Shown one piece after another: positions 45,846 through 55,908 of a stretch of 64,000 bases of DNA. Numbering within the stretch: the stretch's first letter is position 1; the number at the start of each line of letters is the position of its first letter. The stretch is from Streptococcus mitis 17/34 (GTDB lineage: Bacteria; Bacillota; Bacilli; Lactobacillales; Streptococcaceae), in the NCBI GenBank assembly GCA_000430305.1, contig ASZZ01000006.1, positions 1 through 64,000 on the forward strand. Direction: 5' to 3'. Position numbers and translations under genes: made by a program. The notes below the pieces were generated by a model. It did not search any database. It saw nothing but the letters and a program-made list of their open reading frames with translations, and was not told where the DNA came from.

Positions 45846-47713
45846 GTGATTTTATCGTTGAAAAACTAAGTAAATCCGTCGGTGACAAGACCGTTTTTAA
45901 GGATATTTCCTTTATCATCCATGACCTAGACAGAATTGGTCTAATCGGTGTCAATGGGACTGGTAAGACTACCCTTTTGGATGTTCTTTCTGGTGTTTCT
46001 GGCTTTGATGGGGATGTTAGTCCCTTTTCGGCTAAGAATGATTACCAGATTGGTTACTTGACTCAAGATCCTGATTTTGATGATAGCAAGACAGTTTTGG
46101 ATACGGTTCTATCCAGCGACCTCAAGGAAATCCAGCTCATTCGTGAGTATGAATTGATCATGCTCAACTATAGTGAGGACAAGCAGGCTCGTTTGGAACG
46201 GGTCATGGCTGAAATGGACTCTCTCCAAGCTTGGGAAATTGAGAGTCAGGTCAAGACGGTTCTTAGTAAGCTGGGTATTCAGGACTTATCAACTCCTGTT
46301 GGGGAATTGTCAGGTGGTCTGAGAAGAAGGGTACAGTTAGCGCAAGTCTTACTTGGCAACCACGACCTTTTGCTACTGGATGAGCCGACCAACCATCTAG
46401 ACATTGCAACCATCGAGTGGCTGACCCTCTTTTTGAAAAATTCTAAGAAAACCGTCCTTTTTATCACCCATGATCGTTATTTCCTAGACGCTTTATCAAC
46501 ACGTATTTTCGAGTTAGATCGCGCAGGCTTGACAGAGTATCAAGGGAATTATCAGGACTATGTTCGCCTTAAGGCGGAACAGGATGAGCGCGATGCAGCT
46601 CTACTTCATAAAAAAGAACAACTTTATAAGCAAGAATTGGCCTGGATGCGCAGACAACCGCAGGCGCGTGCGACCAAGCAACAAGCTCGTATCAATCGTT
46701 TCCATGACTTGAAGAAAGAAGTTTCAGGTGGCCTTGCTGAGACAGACTTGACCATGAACTTTGAAACCAGTCGGATTGGCAAGAAGGTCATCGAGTTTCA
46801 GGATGTTTCCTTTTCCTATGAAAACAAGCCAATTTTACAAAATTTTAATCTCTTGGTGCAGGCCAAAGACCGTATCGGAATCGTTGGGGACAACGGTGTT
46901 GGGAAATCAACTCTCCTTAACTTGATTGCGGGAAGTCTTGAGCCAACTGAAGGTCAAGTTGTGATTGGGGAAACTGTTCGCATCGCCTATTTCTCTCAGC
47001 AAATCGAGGGCTTAGATGAAAGCAAGCGAGTGATCAATTACCTGCAGGAAGTGGCAGAGGAGGTCAAGACCAATGGTGGTTCTACGACTTCGATTGCAGA
47101 GCTGCTGGAGCAGTTCCTTTTCCCACGTTCGACGCATGGAACCTTGATTGAGAAATTGTCTGGCGGCGAGAAAAAACGTCTTTATCTCCTCAAATTGCTC
47201 TTGGAAAAGCCAAATGTTCTTCTCTTGGACGAACCGACAAATGACCTAGATATTGCTACTTTGACAGTTTTGGAGAATTTCTTGCAAGGCTTTGCAGGTC
47301 CTGTCTTGACAGTTAGTCACGACCGTTATTTCTTGGATAAGGTAGCGACCAAGATTCTCGCTTTTGAGGATGGTAAGATTCGTCCTTTCTTTGGTCATTA
47401 CACTGATTACCTTGATGAAAAAGCCTTTGAAACAGAGATGGCTAATCAAGTACAAAAGGCCGAAAAGGAAAAAGTGGTCAAGGTCCGTGAAGATAAGAAA
47501 CGCATGACCTACCAAGAAAAGCAGGAGTGGGCAAATATTGAAGGCGATATTGAAGCCTTGGAAGATCGTATCGCTGCGATTGAAGAGGAGATGCAGGCCA
47601 ATGGCTCTGACTTTGGTAAGCTGGCTACTCTCCAAAAAGAACTGGATGATAAGAACGAAGCACTCCTTGAAAAATACGAACGCTATGAGTATCTAAGTGA
47701 CTTTGATAGCTAG
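45842..47713 (+). CDS. ABC-F ATPase (Uup/YfmR type)
   Basis: A 623-residue soluble twin-ATPase that acts on ribosomes. First Walker A GVNGTGKTT, signature LSGGLRRRVQLA, DEPTNHLDIATIEW; the linker (about 245-310) is basic and helical; second Walker A GDNGVGKST, signature LSGGEKKRLYLL, DEPTNDLDIATL. A C-terminal coiled coil (about 545-620, DIEALEDRIAAIEEEM) is the Uup feature. No membrane segments, so not a transporter. ATG overlaps the cca stop. Confidence 0.9.
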   Translation: MSDFIVEKLSKSVGDKTVFKDISFIIHDLDRIGLIGVNGTGKTTLLDVLSGVSGFDGDVSPFSAKNDYQIGYLTQDPDFDDSKTVLDTVLSSDLKEIQLIREYELIMLNYSEDKQARLERVMAEMDSLQAWEIESQVKTVLSKLGIQDLSTPVGELSGGLRRRVQLAQVLLGNHDLLLLDEPTNHLDIATIEWLTLFLKNSKKTVLFITHDRYFLDALSTRIFELDRAGLTEYQGNYQDYVRLKAEQDERDAALLHKKEQLYKQELAWMRRQPQARATKQQARINRFHDLKKEVSGGLAETDLTMNFETSRIGKKVIEFQDVSFSYENKPILQNFNLLVQAKDRIGIVGDNGVGKSTLLNLIAGSLEPTEGQVVIGETVRIAYFSQQIEGLDESKRVINYLQEVAEEVKTNGGSTTSIAELLEQFLFPRSTHGTLIEKLSGGEKKRLYLLKLLLEKPNVLLLDEPTNDLDIATLTVLENFLQGFAGPVLTVSHDRYFLDKVATKILAFEDGKIRPFFGHYTDYLDEKAFETEMANQVQKAEKEKVVKVREDKKRMTYQEKQEWANIEGDIEALEDRIAAIEEEMQANGSDFGKLATLQKELDDKNEALLEKYERYEYLSDFDS

Positions 47714-47714
47714 A

Positions 47715-47760
47715 AGAATAGAAAAATCCCGTCTCATGACAGGATTTCTCTATTCTTTTT
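47715..47760. terminator. Bidirectional terminator between ABC-F and mntE
   Basis: GAATAGA...AATCC...GTC and GAC...GGATT...TCTATTC pair around a TCAT loop, followed by T residues. It lies between converging genes and overlaps the end of mntE. Confidence 0.75.
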
Positions 47761-48933
47761 TAGTTTCTTGATGAAAGATATTTTGCCAAGTTTCATGCGA
47801 CGCCAGATACTGGTGTGGATGATGCCATCTAACTCATAGCAGATGAGTTTGGTTTTCTGACTGATGGAAGTGATCTGAATATCCTTGATAGCAGAATTCA
47901 ACTCTTTTTCAGCCTTATAAGCTTCTTTATCTATTTGCTCTCCATCTTGACGAATATAGATAAAATCGTCAGCCAAGAGTTCTTCCAGTTGATTTCCTTG
48001 ATCAATCAATTGTTCACGCATGAGCAATTTTTTATAGACATTGTCTAAAATCTCATCCTCAGGTATAGGTGCTGGCTCGATATGGACATCGGTATCAAAG
48101 ACTCCAAAACGCTCTTCCAGCATAGACTCTACCTGATCCGCAATCTCGTGACTTTCAAAAACAGACAAGTCAGGGTTCATTTCTAGCGTAATATCAAGGT
48201 AAATATTGCTACCGTAGGTGCGCCCTCTTTGGGACTTAACCTTGCTGATTTTGGGAATTTCCATGATAGCCTTTTGATAGTCCTCAAGCAGACGGTCGTC
48301 GAAACCATCTGAAAGACTAAAGGAAGATTCGATGAAAATATCATAGGCAGTCTTCAAAATAAAGAAAGTGATGATGATAGCGACCAGTTTATCTACAATC
48401 GGATAATTAAAACTGCTAGCTAGGATGGCAATGGTGGTGCCAAGTGAAGTAACAGCATCGGAAAGATTGTCCTTAGCAGCGGCCTTCAGTGCCTTGGAGT
48501 TAGATTCCTTACTAAGGCGAGTATTGTAGAGATAGACCACAAACATAATTGTGGCAGAAATGATTCCTAGAGTTGCACCCAGAGGATCAATGACCGTTTC
48601 TTCCCGACTGAGAATCTTTTGAATAGTGTCCCTTAGCACATCGAAACCGACATAGAACATGATGATGGAAGTGATTAAGCTAGCCAAATCTTCAATCTTC
48701 CAGTGACCAAAACGATGGTCACGGTCTGCAGGCTGGCGCGCCATCCGAATCCCAATCAAGAGGGCAACATTTCCAATGATATCCGAGACGTTGTTAAAAC
48801 CATCGGCCACCAAACTGGATGAATGAAGAAGATGGCCAGTAGCCAATTTGGCTGCAGACAAGAGGAGGTAGGTTGAAATACTGATAATGGCCCCACGTTC
48901 CGCCAACTTGAGATTTGAAATAGATTGCTTCAT
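47734..48933 (-). CDS. mntE: Manganese efflux protein MntE (CDF family)
   Basis: A 399-residue cation diffusion facilitator. Six membrane helices span residues 10-210, with the metal-site motifs SLVADGFNNVSD in helix 2 and DNLSDAVTSLG in helix 5 (DxxxD). The NxxxD form in helix 2 is that of Mn-exporting CDFs. The C-terminal cytoplasmic domain contains SHEIADQVESMLEERFGV; an extra C-terminal stretch of about 110 residues follows. The pneumococcal homologue MntE exports Mn(II). Divergent from an Mn-riboswitch-controlled P-type ATPase. Confidence 0.88.
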   Translation of the reverse strand: MKQSISNLKLAERGAIISISTYLLLSAAKLATGHLLHSSSLVADGFNNVSDIIGNVALLIGIRMARQPADRDHRFGHWKIEDLASLITSIIMFYVGFDVLRDTIQKILSREETVIDPLGATLGIISATIMFVVYLYNTRLSKESNSKALKAAAKDNLSDAVTSLGTTIAILASSFNYPIVDKLVAIIITFFILKTAYDIFIESSFSLSDGFDDRLLEDYQKAIMEIPKISKVKSQRGRTYGSNIYLDITLEMNPDLSVFESHEIADQVESMLEERFGVFDTDVHIEPAPIPEDEILDNVYKKLLMREQLIDQGNQLEELLADDFIYIRQDGEQIDKEAYKAEKELNSAIKDIQITSISQKTKLICYELDGIIHTSIWRRMKLGKISFIKKLKKNREILS

Positions 48934-48966
48934 TCAACTTCCTTTCCAGTCACATAGCATTCTACC

Positions 48967-48995
48967 ATTATACTGGTTTTCAAGGGAAAATTCAA
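48967..48995 (-). promoter_or_regulatory. mntE promoter
   Basis: Minus-strand TTGAAT (48990-48995), 17-base spacer, TATAAT (48967-48972), about 33 bases before the mntE start. No riboswitch is seen on this side. Confidence 0.7.
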
Positions 48996-49014
48996 ATAAG
49001 GCAGTTTTTACTCT

Positions 49015-49042
49015 TTGAAAACTTTTCAAAATTTGGTATAAT
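49015..49042 (+). promoter_or_regulatory. Promoter of the Mn riboswitch and P-type ATPase
   Basis: TTGAAA (49015-49020), a 16-base spacer and TATAAT (49037-49042), directly in front of the riboswitch. Confidence 0.75.
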
Positions 49043-49048
49043 AGTACT

Positions 49049-49172
49049 ACTCAAGGGAGTAGCTGGCAGAAACCTGTGATAGTGTCGTCATTCCGAATTT
49101 TATACTGAAAAGTATGCTTTCCGGCCCTATCTTAAACAGCGAGACTTGTTATGATTAACAGGTCTCTTTTTG
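49049..49172 (+). promoter_or_regulatory. yybP-ykoY manganese riboswitch with terminator
   Basis: CAAGGGAGTAGC near the 5' end and CTTTCCGGCCCTA near the 3' end are the conserved L1/L3 parts of the yybP-ykoY aptamer. GAGACTTGTT (49141-49150) and AACAGGTCTC (49157-49166) form a terminator with five T residues. High Mn(II) should favour aptamer folding and read-through into the P-type ATPase, as shown for pneumococcal mgtA. About 70 bases then lead to the RBS. Confidence 0.85.
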
Positions 49173-49239
49173 TTTGTCGTGAAAAGATACGATGGGGAAA
49201 AGAGAGTCTGTTTTGCACACAATGTCAAGGAGGAGACAC

Positions 49240-51935
49240 ATGTCAAAAGAACAAAAACGCCAAGCGTTTTACACTCAGAGTCCTGAAGAGGTCTTGAAGG
49301 CTGTGGATGCGACCGAGCAAGGTTTGTCATCAAGCGAGGCAGAAAAACGCCTTGCCGAATTTGGCCACAATGAGCTCGAAGAAGGCGAGAAACGATCAAT
49401 CCTGGTCAAATTCATCGAACAATTTAAGGATTTGATGATTATCATCCTAGTTGCGGCGGCTATCTTGTCAGTTGTGACTTCTGGTGGGGAAGATATCGCA
49501 GATGCTATTATCATCCTAGCCGTGGTTATCATCAACGCTGCCTTTGGTGTTTACCAAGAAGGAAAAGCAGAAGAAGCTATCGAAGCCCTCAAATCTATGT
49601 CTAGTCCAGCTGCTCGCGTTCTTCGTGATGGCCACATGGCTGAGATTGACTCTAAAGAATTGGTACCTGGAGATATCGTTGCCCTTGAAGCAGGTGATGT
49701 AGTACCTGCAGACCTACGTTTGCTAGAAGCCAATTCTCTCAAGATTGAAGAAGCTGCCTTGACTGGTGAGTCTGTTCCGGTTGAAAAAGACTTGTCAGTC
49801 GAGCTTGCTGCAGATGCTGGTATTGGTGACCGTGTCAACATGGCCTTCCAAAACTCAAACGTGACCTATGGTCGTGGAATGGGTGTTGTTGTCAATACAG
49901 GTATGTACACTGAAGTTGGTCATATCGCTGGCATGCTTCAAGACGCTGATGAGACGGATACACCCCTCAAACAAAACTTGAACAACCTTTCTAAGGTCTT
50001 GACCTATGCTATCTTGGTTATTGCCCTTGTTACTTTTGTAGTAGGTGTCTTCATTCAAGGGAAAAATCCACTTGGTGAGTTGATGACCTCTGTTGCGCTT
50101 GCCGTTGCAGCTATCCCAGAAGGCTCCCAGCTATCGTAACCATCGTTCTTGCCCTTGGTACTCAAGTTTTGGCAAAACGTAACTCAATCGTTCGTAAGTT
50201 GCCAGCAGTAGAAACACTTGGTTCAACTGAAATCATCGCTTCTGATAAGACTGGTACGCTGACTATGAACAAGATGACCGTTGAAAAAGTCTTCTACGAT
50301 GCAGTTCTACATGACTCAGCTGATGACATTGAACTAGGTCTTGAAATGCCTCTTCTTCGTTCAGTTGTTTTGGCAAATGATACTAAAATCGATGTGGAAG
50401 GAAACCTGATCGGAGACCCAACCGAAACAGCCTTCATTCAATATGCTTTGGATAAGGGATATGATGTTAAAGGATTTTTAGAGAAATATCCTCGTGTGGC
50501 TGAGTTGCCATTTGACTCGGATCGTAAGCTCATGTCAACGGTTCACCCGCTGTCAGATGGTCGTTTCCTTGTAGCAGTCAAGGGTGCGCCAGACCAACTT
50601 TTGAAACGTTGTGTTCTTCGTGATAAGGCTGGGGATATTGCTCCGATTGATGAGAAGGTTACAAACCTCATTCACACAAACAACTCTGAAATGGCCCACC
50701 AAGCCTTGCGTGTCCTTGCAGGTGCTTATAAGATTATCGATAGCATTCCAGAAAACCTCACTTCTGAAGAGCTTGAAAATGATTTAATCTTTACTGGTTT
50801 GATTGGGATGATTGACCCTGAACGTCCTGAGGCAGCTGAGGCTGTTCGTGTAGCCAAGGAAGCTGGCATCCGTCCAATCATGATTACAGGTGACCACCAA
50901 GATACAGCAGAAGCCATTGCCAAACGTTTGGGAATCATCGATGCAAATGATACAGAAGGTCACGTTTTAACTGGTGCTGAGCTCAACGAACTATCTGATG
51001 AAGACTTTGAAAAAGTAGTTGGTCAATACTCTGTTTATGCCCGTGTGTCTCCAGAACACAAGGTTCGTATCGTCAAGGCCTGGCAAAAACAAGGTAAGGT
51101 TGTTGCTATGACAGGGGACGGTGTCAACGATGCGCCAGCTCTGAAAACAGCCGATATCGGTATTGGTATGGGAATCACTGGTACTGAGGTTTCTAAGGGA
51201 GCTTCTGACATGATTCTTGCAGATGATAACTTTGCGACTATCATCGTCGCAGTTGAAGAAGGACGTAAGGTCTTCTCTAATATTCAAAAGACTATCCAGT
51301 ACCTACTTTCTGCCAATACTGCTGAAGTATTAACTATCTTCCTATCAACCTTGTTTGGTTGGGATGTTTTGCAGCCAGTTCATCTTTTGTGGATCAACTT
51401 GGTAACGGATACCTTCCCAGCTATCGCTCTAGGTGTTGAGCCGGCTGAGCCAGGTGTTATGACCCATAAACCACGTGGACGCAAGTCAAGCTTCTTCTCT
51501 GGTGGGGTCATGAGTTCGATTATTTACCAAGGTTTCCTTCAAGGTGCTCTTGTTCTAGCTGTTTATGGTCTTGCCCTTCTTTACCCAGTTCATGTGGGTG
51601 ACAATCATGCCATTCATGCGGATGCCCTCACTATGGCCTTTGCAACACTTGGCTTGATTCAGCTCTTCCATGCCTACAATGTCAAATCTGTTTACCAGTC
51701 CATCTTGACAGTTGGCCCATTCAAGTCTAAGACCTTTAACTGGTCTATCTTGGTATCCTTCATTCTTCTCATGGCAACAATCGTTGTAGAACCACTTGAA
51801 GGAATCTTCCATGTAACCAAACTAGACTTGTCACAATGGGGAATCGTCATGGCTGGAAGCTTCTCAATGATTATCATCGTCGAAATCGTTAAGTTTGTTC
51901 AACGTAAACTCGGTTTTGATAAGAATGCGATATAA
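49240..51935 (+). pseudogene. mgtA: Cation-transporting P-type ATPase (MgtA/CaxP, type II), frameshifted
   Basis: P2-type ATPase exporting Mn(II) and/or Ca(II). The N-terminal actuator has LTGESVPVEK, the phosphorylation motif is SDKTGTLTMNKMT, then KGAPDQLLKRC, MITGDHQDTA and VAMTGDGVNDAPALK, with six C-terminal helices. The frame breaks at the helix-4 metal site: AAIPEG is followed by a lost C near 50126; correction gives PEGLPAIVTI and about 898 residues. The ATG at 49240 follows AAGGAGGAG; an ATG 48 bases upstream is inside the leader. Controlled by the riboswitch. Called mgtA or caxP in pneumococcus. Confidence 0.9.
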
Positions 51936-51947
51936 GGGAGATTTCTG

Positions 51948-52738
51948 ATGTCAGCTTATCAATTACCGACCGTATGGCAGGATGAGGCTAGTAATCAAGG
52001 AGCCTTTACGGGACTAAACAGATCAACAGCAGGTGCACGTTTCGAACAAGACTTGCCAAAAGGAGAACAACCTTTTCAGCTTTATTCACTGGGAACACCA
52101 AATGGTGTGAAGGTCACTATCTTATTAGAAGAATTACTAGAAGCTGGTTTTGAGCAAGCGGCTTACGACTTGTATAAGATTGCTATCATGGATGGGGATC
52201 AGTTTGGTTCAGACTTCGTAAAGCTCAATCCAAATTCAAAGATTCCAGCCTTGTTGGATCAGTCTGGGACTGAAGAAGTAAGAGTCTTTGAGTCTGCTCA
52301 TATTCTTCTTTATCTTGCTGAGAAATTTGGAGCCTTTTTACCAAGCAATCCTGTGAAAAAGGTAGAAGTTTTGAATTGGCTATTCTGGCAAGCAGGTGCA
52401 GCACCTTTTCTAGGTGGAGGATTTGGACATTTCTTTAATTATGCCCTGAAAAATTGGAATATCCAATTAATCGTTTTACGATGGAAGTGAAACGCCAGTT
52501 GGATTTATTAGATCAGGAATTGGCTAAGAAGCCTTATATTGCAGGCAATGACTATACGATTGCAGATATTGCTATCTGGTCTTGGTATGGACAGTTAGTT
52601 CAAGGAAAACTTTATCAAGGTTCTGCAAAATTCTTAGATGCCTCAAGTTATCAGAATCTAGTAAACTGGGCAGAAAAAATTGCCAATCGTTCAGCTGTTA
52701 AGCGTGGCATAGAAGTCACTTATAAAGAAATTAAATAG
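51948..52738 (+). pseudogene. Glutathione S-transferase-like protein (YghU type), frameshifted
   Basis: Thioredoxin-fold N-terminal domain with FQLYSLGTPNGVKVTILLEEL (near residue 45) and LNPNSKIPALLDQ, then ESAHILLYLAEKFG; the C-terminal helical domain has IADIAIWSWYGQLV. The frame is lost near 52450: one C missing from a C run; correction gives NYAPEKLEYPINRF and a protein of about 263 residues. Likely a disulfide-bond reductase/GST of the YfcG/YghU group. Follows the P-type ATPase by 12 bases with GGGAG as RBS. Confidence 0.87.
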
Positions 52739-52740
52739 CA

Positions 52741-52767
52741 AAAAAGTCATCTTCGGATGGCTTTTTA
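52741..52767 (+). terminator. Terminator after the GST-like gene
   Basis: AAAAAAGTCATC and GATGGCTTTTT pair around a stable TTCG tetraloop, starting two bases after the stop codon. Confidence 0.8.
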
Positions 52768-52853
52768 CTACAGTTGAGGGAAAGGGCTTGCAGTTATCGG
52801 CTTTTGTGCTATAATTGCTATAATATAGTAAAAAGTAAGAGGAGTGTGAGGAA

Positions 52854-53264
52854 GTGGAAAAGAAAATTGTAAAGGATATCTTATTTTTATCTCAGGTGTC
52901 TCAACCGGCAAGTCAGGATGATCTGTATCTTGCCAGAGATTTACAGGATACGCTTTTAGCAAATCGTGAGACTTGTGTTGGGCTGGCTGCCAATATGATT
53001 GGGGTGCAGAAGCGCGTGATTATCTTTAATCTTGGCTTGGTTCCCATTGTCATGTTTAACCCAGTGCTCCTGTCCTTTGAAGGACCTTATGAGACAGAAG
53101 AAGGCTGTTTGTCCTTGGTAGGTGTGAGAGCAACTAAGCGTTATGAAACTATAACTGTTTCCTATCGTGACAGCAAATGGCAGGAACAGACCATTACCTT
53201 GACAGGCTTCCCAGCTCAGATTTGCCAGCATGAACTGGATCACTTGGAAGGACGAATCATTTAG
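52854..53264 (+). CDS. Peptide-deformylase-like protein (second, type III-like copy)
   Basis: A 136-residue protein with two of the three deformylase motifs intact: EEGCLSL near residue 83 (metal Cys) and QHELDHLEG near 125 (two metal His and catalytic Glu). The first motif reads VGLAANMIG, where true deformylases have GxGLAAxQ, so the catalytic Gln is replaced. It may have altered or no deformylase activity. The start is GTG 52854 with GGAGTGTGAG upstream; two TATAAT-like boxes lie at 52809-52824. Confidence 0.8.
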   Translation: MEKKIVKDILFLSQVSQPASQDDLYLARDLQDTLLANRETCVGLAANMIGVQKRVIIFNLGLVPIVMFNPVLLSFEGPYETEEGCLSLVGVRATKRYETITVSYRDSKWQEQTITLTGFPAQICQHELDHLEGRII

Positions 53265-53275
53265 GAGGAAAGTAA

Positions 53276-54870
53276 ATGAAACGGATAATCTTTGAACTTA
53301 TTTTTATTGCAACGACCTGGTATATTTTTTTACCGCCTCTTAATTTGACCAGCTGGGAATTTCTCTTTTTTCTCTGTGGGCATTTGTTGGTTGTGGCAGT
53401 CTTATTTGGCTTTGGCAAGGGAATCAATCTGGTCAAAACTGTTCATGTGCGCCACGGCAAGGCGGAAGCTGCTTTAAATTTTGAGGGTTTCAAAATCAAT
53501 CGGTTAGGGAAAATTCTTTTAGCTTCTATTGGAGGAATTCTTCTCTTGGCAGGTTTGGTTTCCTTGGTGACTTCTAGCATTTTTCAGGCTAAAAATTATG
53601 CCAATGTAGTCACGGTTACGGAAAAAGACTTTACTGAATTTCCTAAGACTGATACCAGTAAGGTTCCTATCCTAGATAGAAGTACTGCTGAAAAAATTGG
53701 CGACCGCTACTTGGGTTCCCTAACCGATAAGGTGTCACAGTACGTGGCGGCAGATACCTATACTCAATTGACGATTGACGGAAAGCCTTATCGGGTTACA
53801 CCGCTAGAATACGCAGACCCTATCAAATGGTTTAACAATCAGGCCAAGGGAATCGGCGAGTATATCAAGGTGGACATGGTAACCGGAAATGCGGACTTGG
53901 TGGACTTGAAGACACCAATCAAGTATTCGGATTCGGAGTATTTTAACCGTGATGTCAAACGACATCTGCGCTTTAAATACCCAACTAAAATCTTCAAGAC
54001 TCCATCTTTCGAGGTGGACGATGAGGGCAATCCTTTCTATGTGGCGACGGTTTACCAAAAGCAATTTGGACTTGCGGTTCCTCGTCCTGTTTCAGTCATT
54101 ATCTTAGATGCCACAAATGGAGAAACCAAAGAATACAGCTTGGCAGATGTTCCGGAATGGGTGGACAGGGTTTATCCAGCTGAGGAAACCATTGAACAAA
54201 TCAACTATAACGGCAAGTACAAGGATGGTTTCTGGAATGCCATGATTTCCAAGAAAAATGTGACTCAGACTACCAAGGGCTATAATTACTTGTCTATCGG
54301 AAATGACATTTATCTCTACACAGGTGTGACGTCGGCCAATGCGGATGAGAGTAATCTTGGTTTCATCCTTGAGAATATGCGAACAGGAGAAATCACTAAG
54401 TACAGCTTGGCTTCTGCGACCGAAGAATCAGCCGTGAATCAGCAGAAGGTGCTGTCCAGGAGAAATCTTACAAGGCAACCTTCCCAATTCTCATCAACCT
54501 CAATGATAAACCTCTCTACATCATGGGCTTGAAGGACAATGCTGGCTTGGTCAAAGAGTATGCTTTGGTGGATGCAGTTGAGTACCAAAACGTTATCGTA
54601 GCTACTACAGTAGAAGAACTGCTCAGCAAGTATGCCAATAAAAATGATCTTGAGATTGATAATGCAACAACAGAAAGCATCAAGGGTGTGGTAGCAGATC
54701 TCAAATCAGCTGTAATCAAGGGAGACACCGTCTACTTCTTTAAAGTTGATGGTAAGATTTACAAGGTTAAGGCCTCTGTATCAGATGACCTGCCTTACCT
54801 CGAAAATGGGAAAACCTTCGAGGGTCAAGTAGGAAAAGACAATTATCTCAAGACCTTTAAAGTGCAGTAA
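53276..54870 (+). pseudogene. Conserved membrane protein of unknown function, frameshifted
   Basis: About 531 residues after correction. Three membrane helices near the N terminus (about 5-22, 27-48 and 80-102) precede a long extracytoplasmic part with repeated beta-rich segments (VTPLEYADPIKWFNNQAKGIG, FYVATVYQKQFGLAVPRPV, YNYLSIGNDIYLYTGV). No catalytic motif recognised. One C is missing from a CCC near 54432; correction restores EESARESAEGAV and a frame running to 54870. RBS TTAGGAGGAAAG lies at the end of the deformylase-like gene, 11 bases away. Similar hypothetical proteins occur in pneumococcus. Confidence 0.75.
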
Positions 54871-54921
54871 AGACAGCTTTATTTAGAAGGTATAAGTTAT
54901 AATAAGGGAATTTAAAGACTA

Positions 54922-55101
54922 ATGGAGGACAAAGAAATAGGTTTTTATATGATGCTTGCTTCAATGCTACTTGGATTGTTTGATTTGAAGATAGGTTTTT
55001 CTCAGTTTAAGGAGAAAAAAGATAAATTCTTATCTATCTTAACAAGCTTAACTGGCACAGCCCTTGTTCTCGTGGCTATCTGGTTAGGATGGCCTAAATA
55101 A
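54922..55101 (+). CDS. Small membrane protein upstream of yaaA
   Basis: A 59-residue protein not overlapping any other gene. Two hydrophobic helices (about 8-21, FYMMLASMLLGLF; 38-57, SILTSLTGTALVLVAIWLGW) are separated by a charged loop (FKEKKDK). TATAAT at 54898-54903 lies just before it; the RBS is poor (AAGGGAAT). ATGs at 54949 and 54952 are alternative starts, which would shorten the protein by nine or ten residues. A terminator follows directly. Function unknown. Confidence 0.65.
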   Translation: MEDKEIGFYMMLASMLLGLFDLKIGFSQFKEKKDKFLSILTSLTGTALVLVAIWLGWPK

Positions 55102-55107
55102 ACAGAG

Positions 55108-55132
55108 AAACCTCGGTCAAGCCGAGGTTTTT
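55108..55132 (+). terminator. Terminator of the small membrane protein gene
   Basis: AAACCTCGG and CCGAGGTTT pair perfectly around TCAAG, followed by T residues. Confidence 0.88.
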
Positions 55133-55179
55133 CAGATGAATTTCTTGGTTGTGACTAAAAAATATGCTACACTATCAAT

Positions 55180-55908
55180 ATGAAAATTTTAATCCCAACA
55201 GCAAAAGAAATGAACACAGATTTGCCAAGTATTGAAGTAGCCCCTTTAAAACCAGAAAGTCAGGCTGTGCTGGATGCCTTGGCTCTCTATTCTGCTAGTC
55301 AATTGGAGAGTTTTTATAAGGTATCAGCCGAGAAGGCTACGGAAGAGTTTCAAAATATTCAGGCTTTGAAAAGGCAAAGAGCTCAACACTACCCAGCCCT
55401 GAAACTTTTTGATGGGCTTATGTACCGCCATATAAAGCGAGATAAATTGACTGAGGCAGAACAAGCCTATCTTGAAAATCATGTCTTCATTACCTCGGCT
55501 TTGTACGGGGTCGTTCCAGCCTTGTCACCTATGGCTCCTCACCGTTTGGACTTTTTGATGAAGTTAAAAGTCGCTGGTAAGACTTTGAAGAGCCATTGGA
55601 AGGCAGCCTACGATGAAGCTGTGAAGAAGGAGGAGCTAATTTTCTCCCTCTTGTCGTCCGAGTTTGAGACTGTATTTTCTAAGGAAATCAGAGAAAAAAT
55701 GGTGACTTTCAAATTCATGGAGGATAGAGGCGGTCAGTTGAAGATTCATTCAACCATTTCCAAGAAAGCGCGTGGTGCCTTCCTAACAGCCCTGATAGAA
55801 AATCAAGTACAGACGGTGGAGGAAGCTCGCCACTTAAACTTTGCAGAATTTGTCTACCGAGAAGACCTATCCCAGCAACAGGAATTGGTTTTTGTTAAGG
55901 AAGTATGA
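55180..55908 (+). CDS. yaaA: Peroxide stress protein YaaA (UPF0246)
   Basis: A 242-residue cytoplasmic protein starting MKILIPTAKEMN. ALKLFDGLMYRHI (about residue 70), ITSALYGVVPALSPMAPHRLDFLMKL (about 107) and FMEDRGGQLKIHSTISKKARGAFLTALIE are the conserved blocks of the family. In E. coli YaaA lowers free iron during hydrogen peroxide stress. No Shine-Dalgarno sequence precedes the ATG; a -10-like TACACT ends seven bases upstream, so the mRNA may be leaderless. Confidence 0.9.
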   Translation: MKILIPTAKEMNTDLPSIEVAPLKPESQAVLDALALYSASQLESFYKVSAEKATEEFQNIQALKRQRAQHYPALKLFDGLMYRHIKRDKLTEAEQAYLENHVFITSALYGVVPALSPMAPHRLDFLMKLKVAGKTLKSHWKAAYDEAVKKEELIFSLLSSEFETVFSKEIREKMVTFKFMEDRGGQLKIHSTISKKARGAFLTALIENQVQTVEEARHLNFAEFVYREDLSQQQELVFVKEV

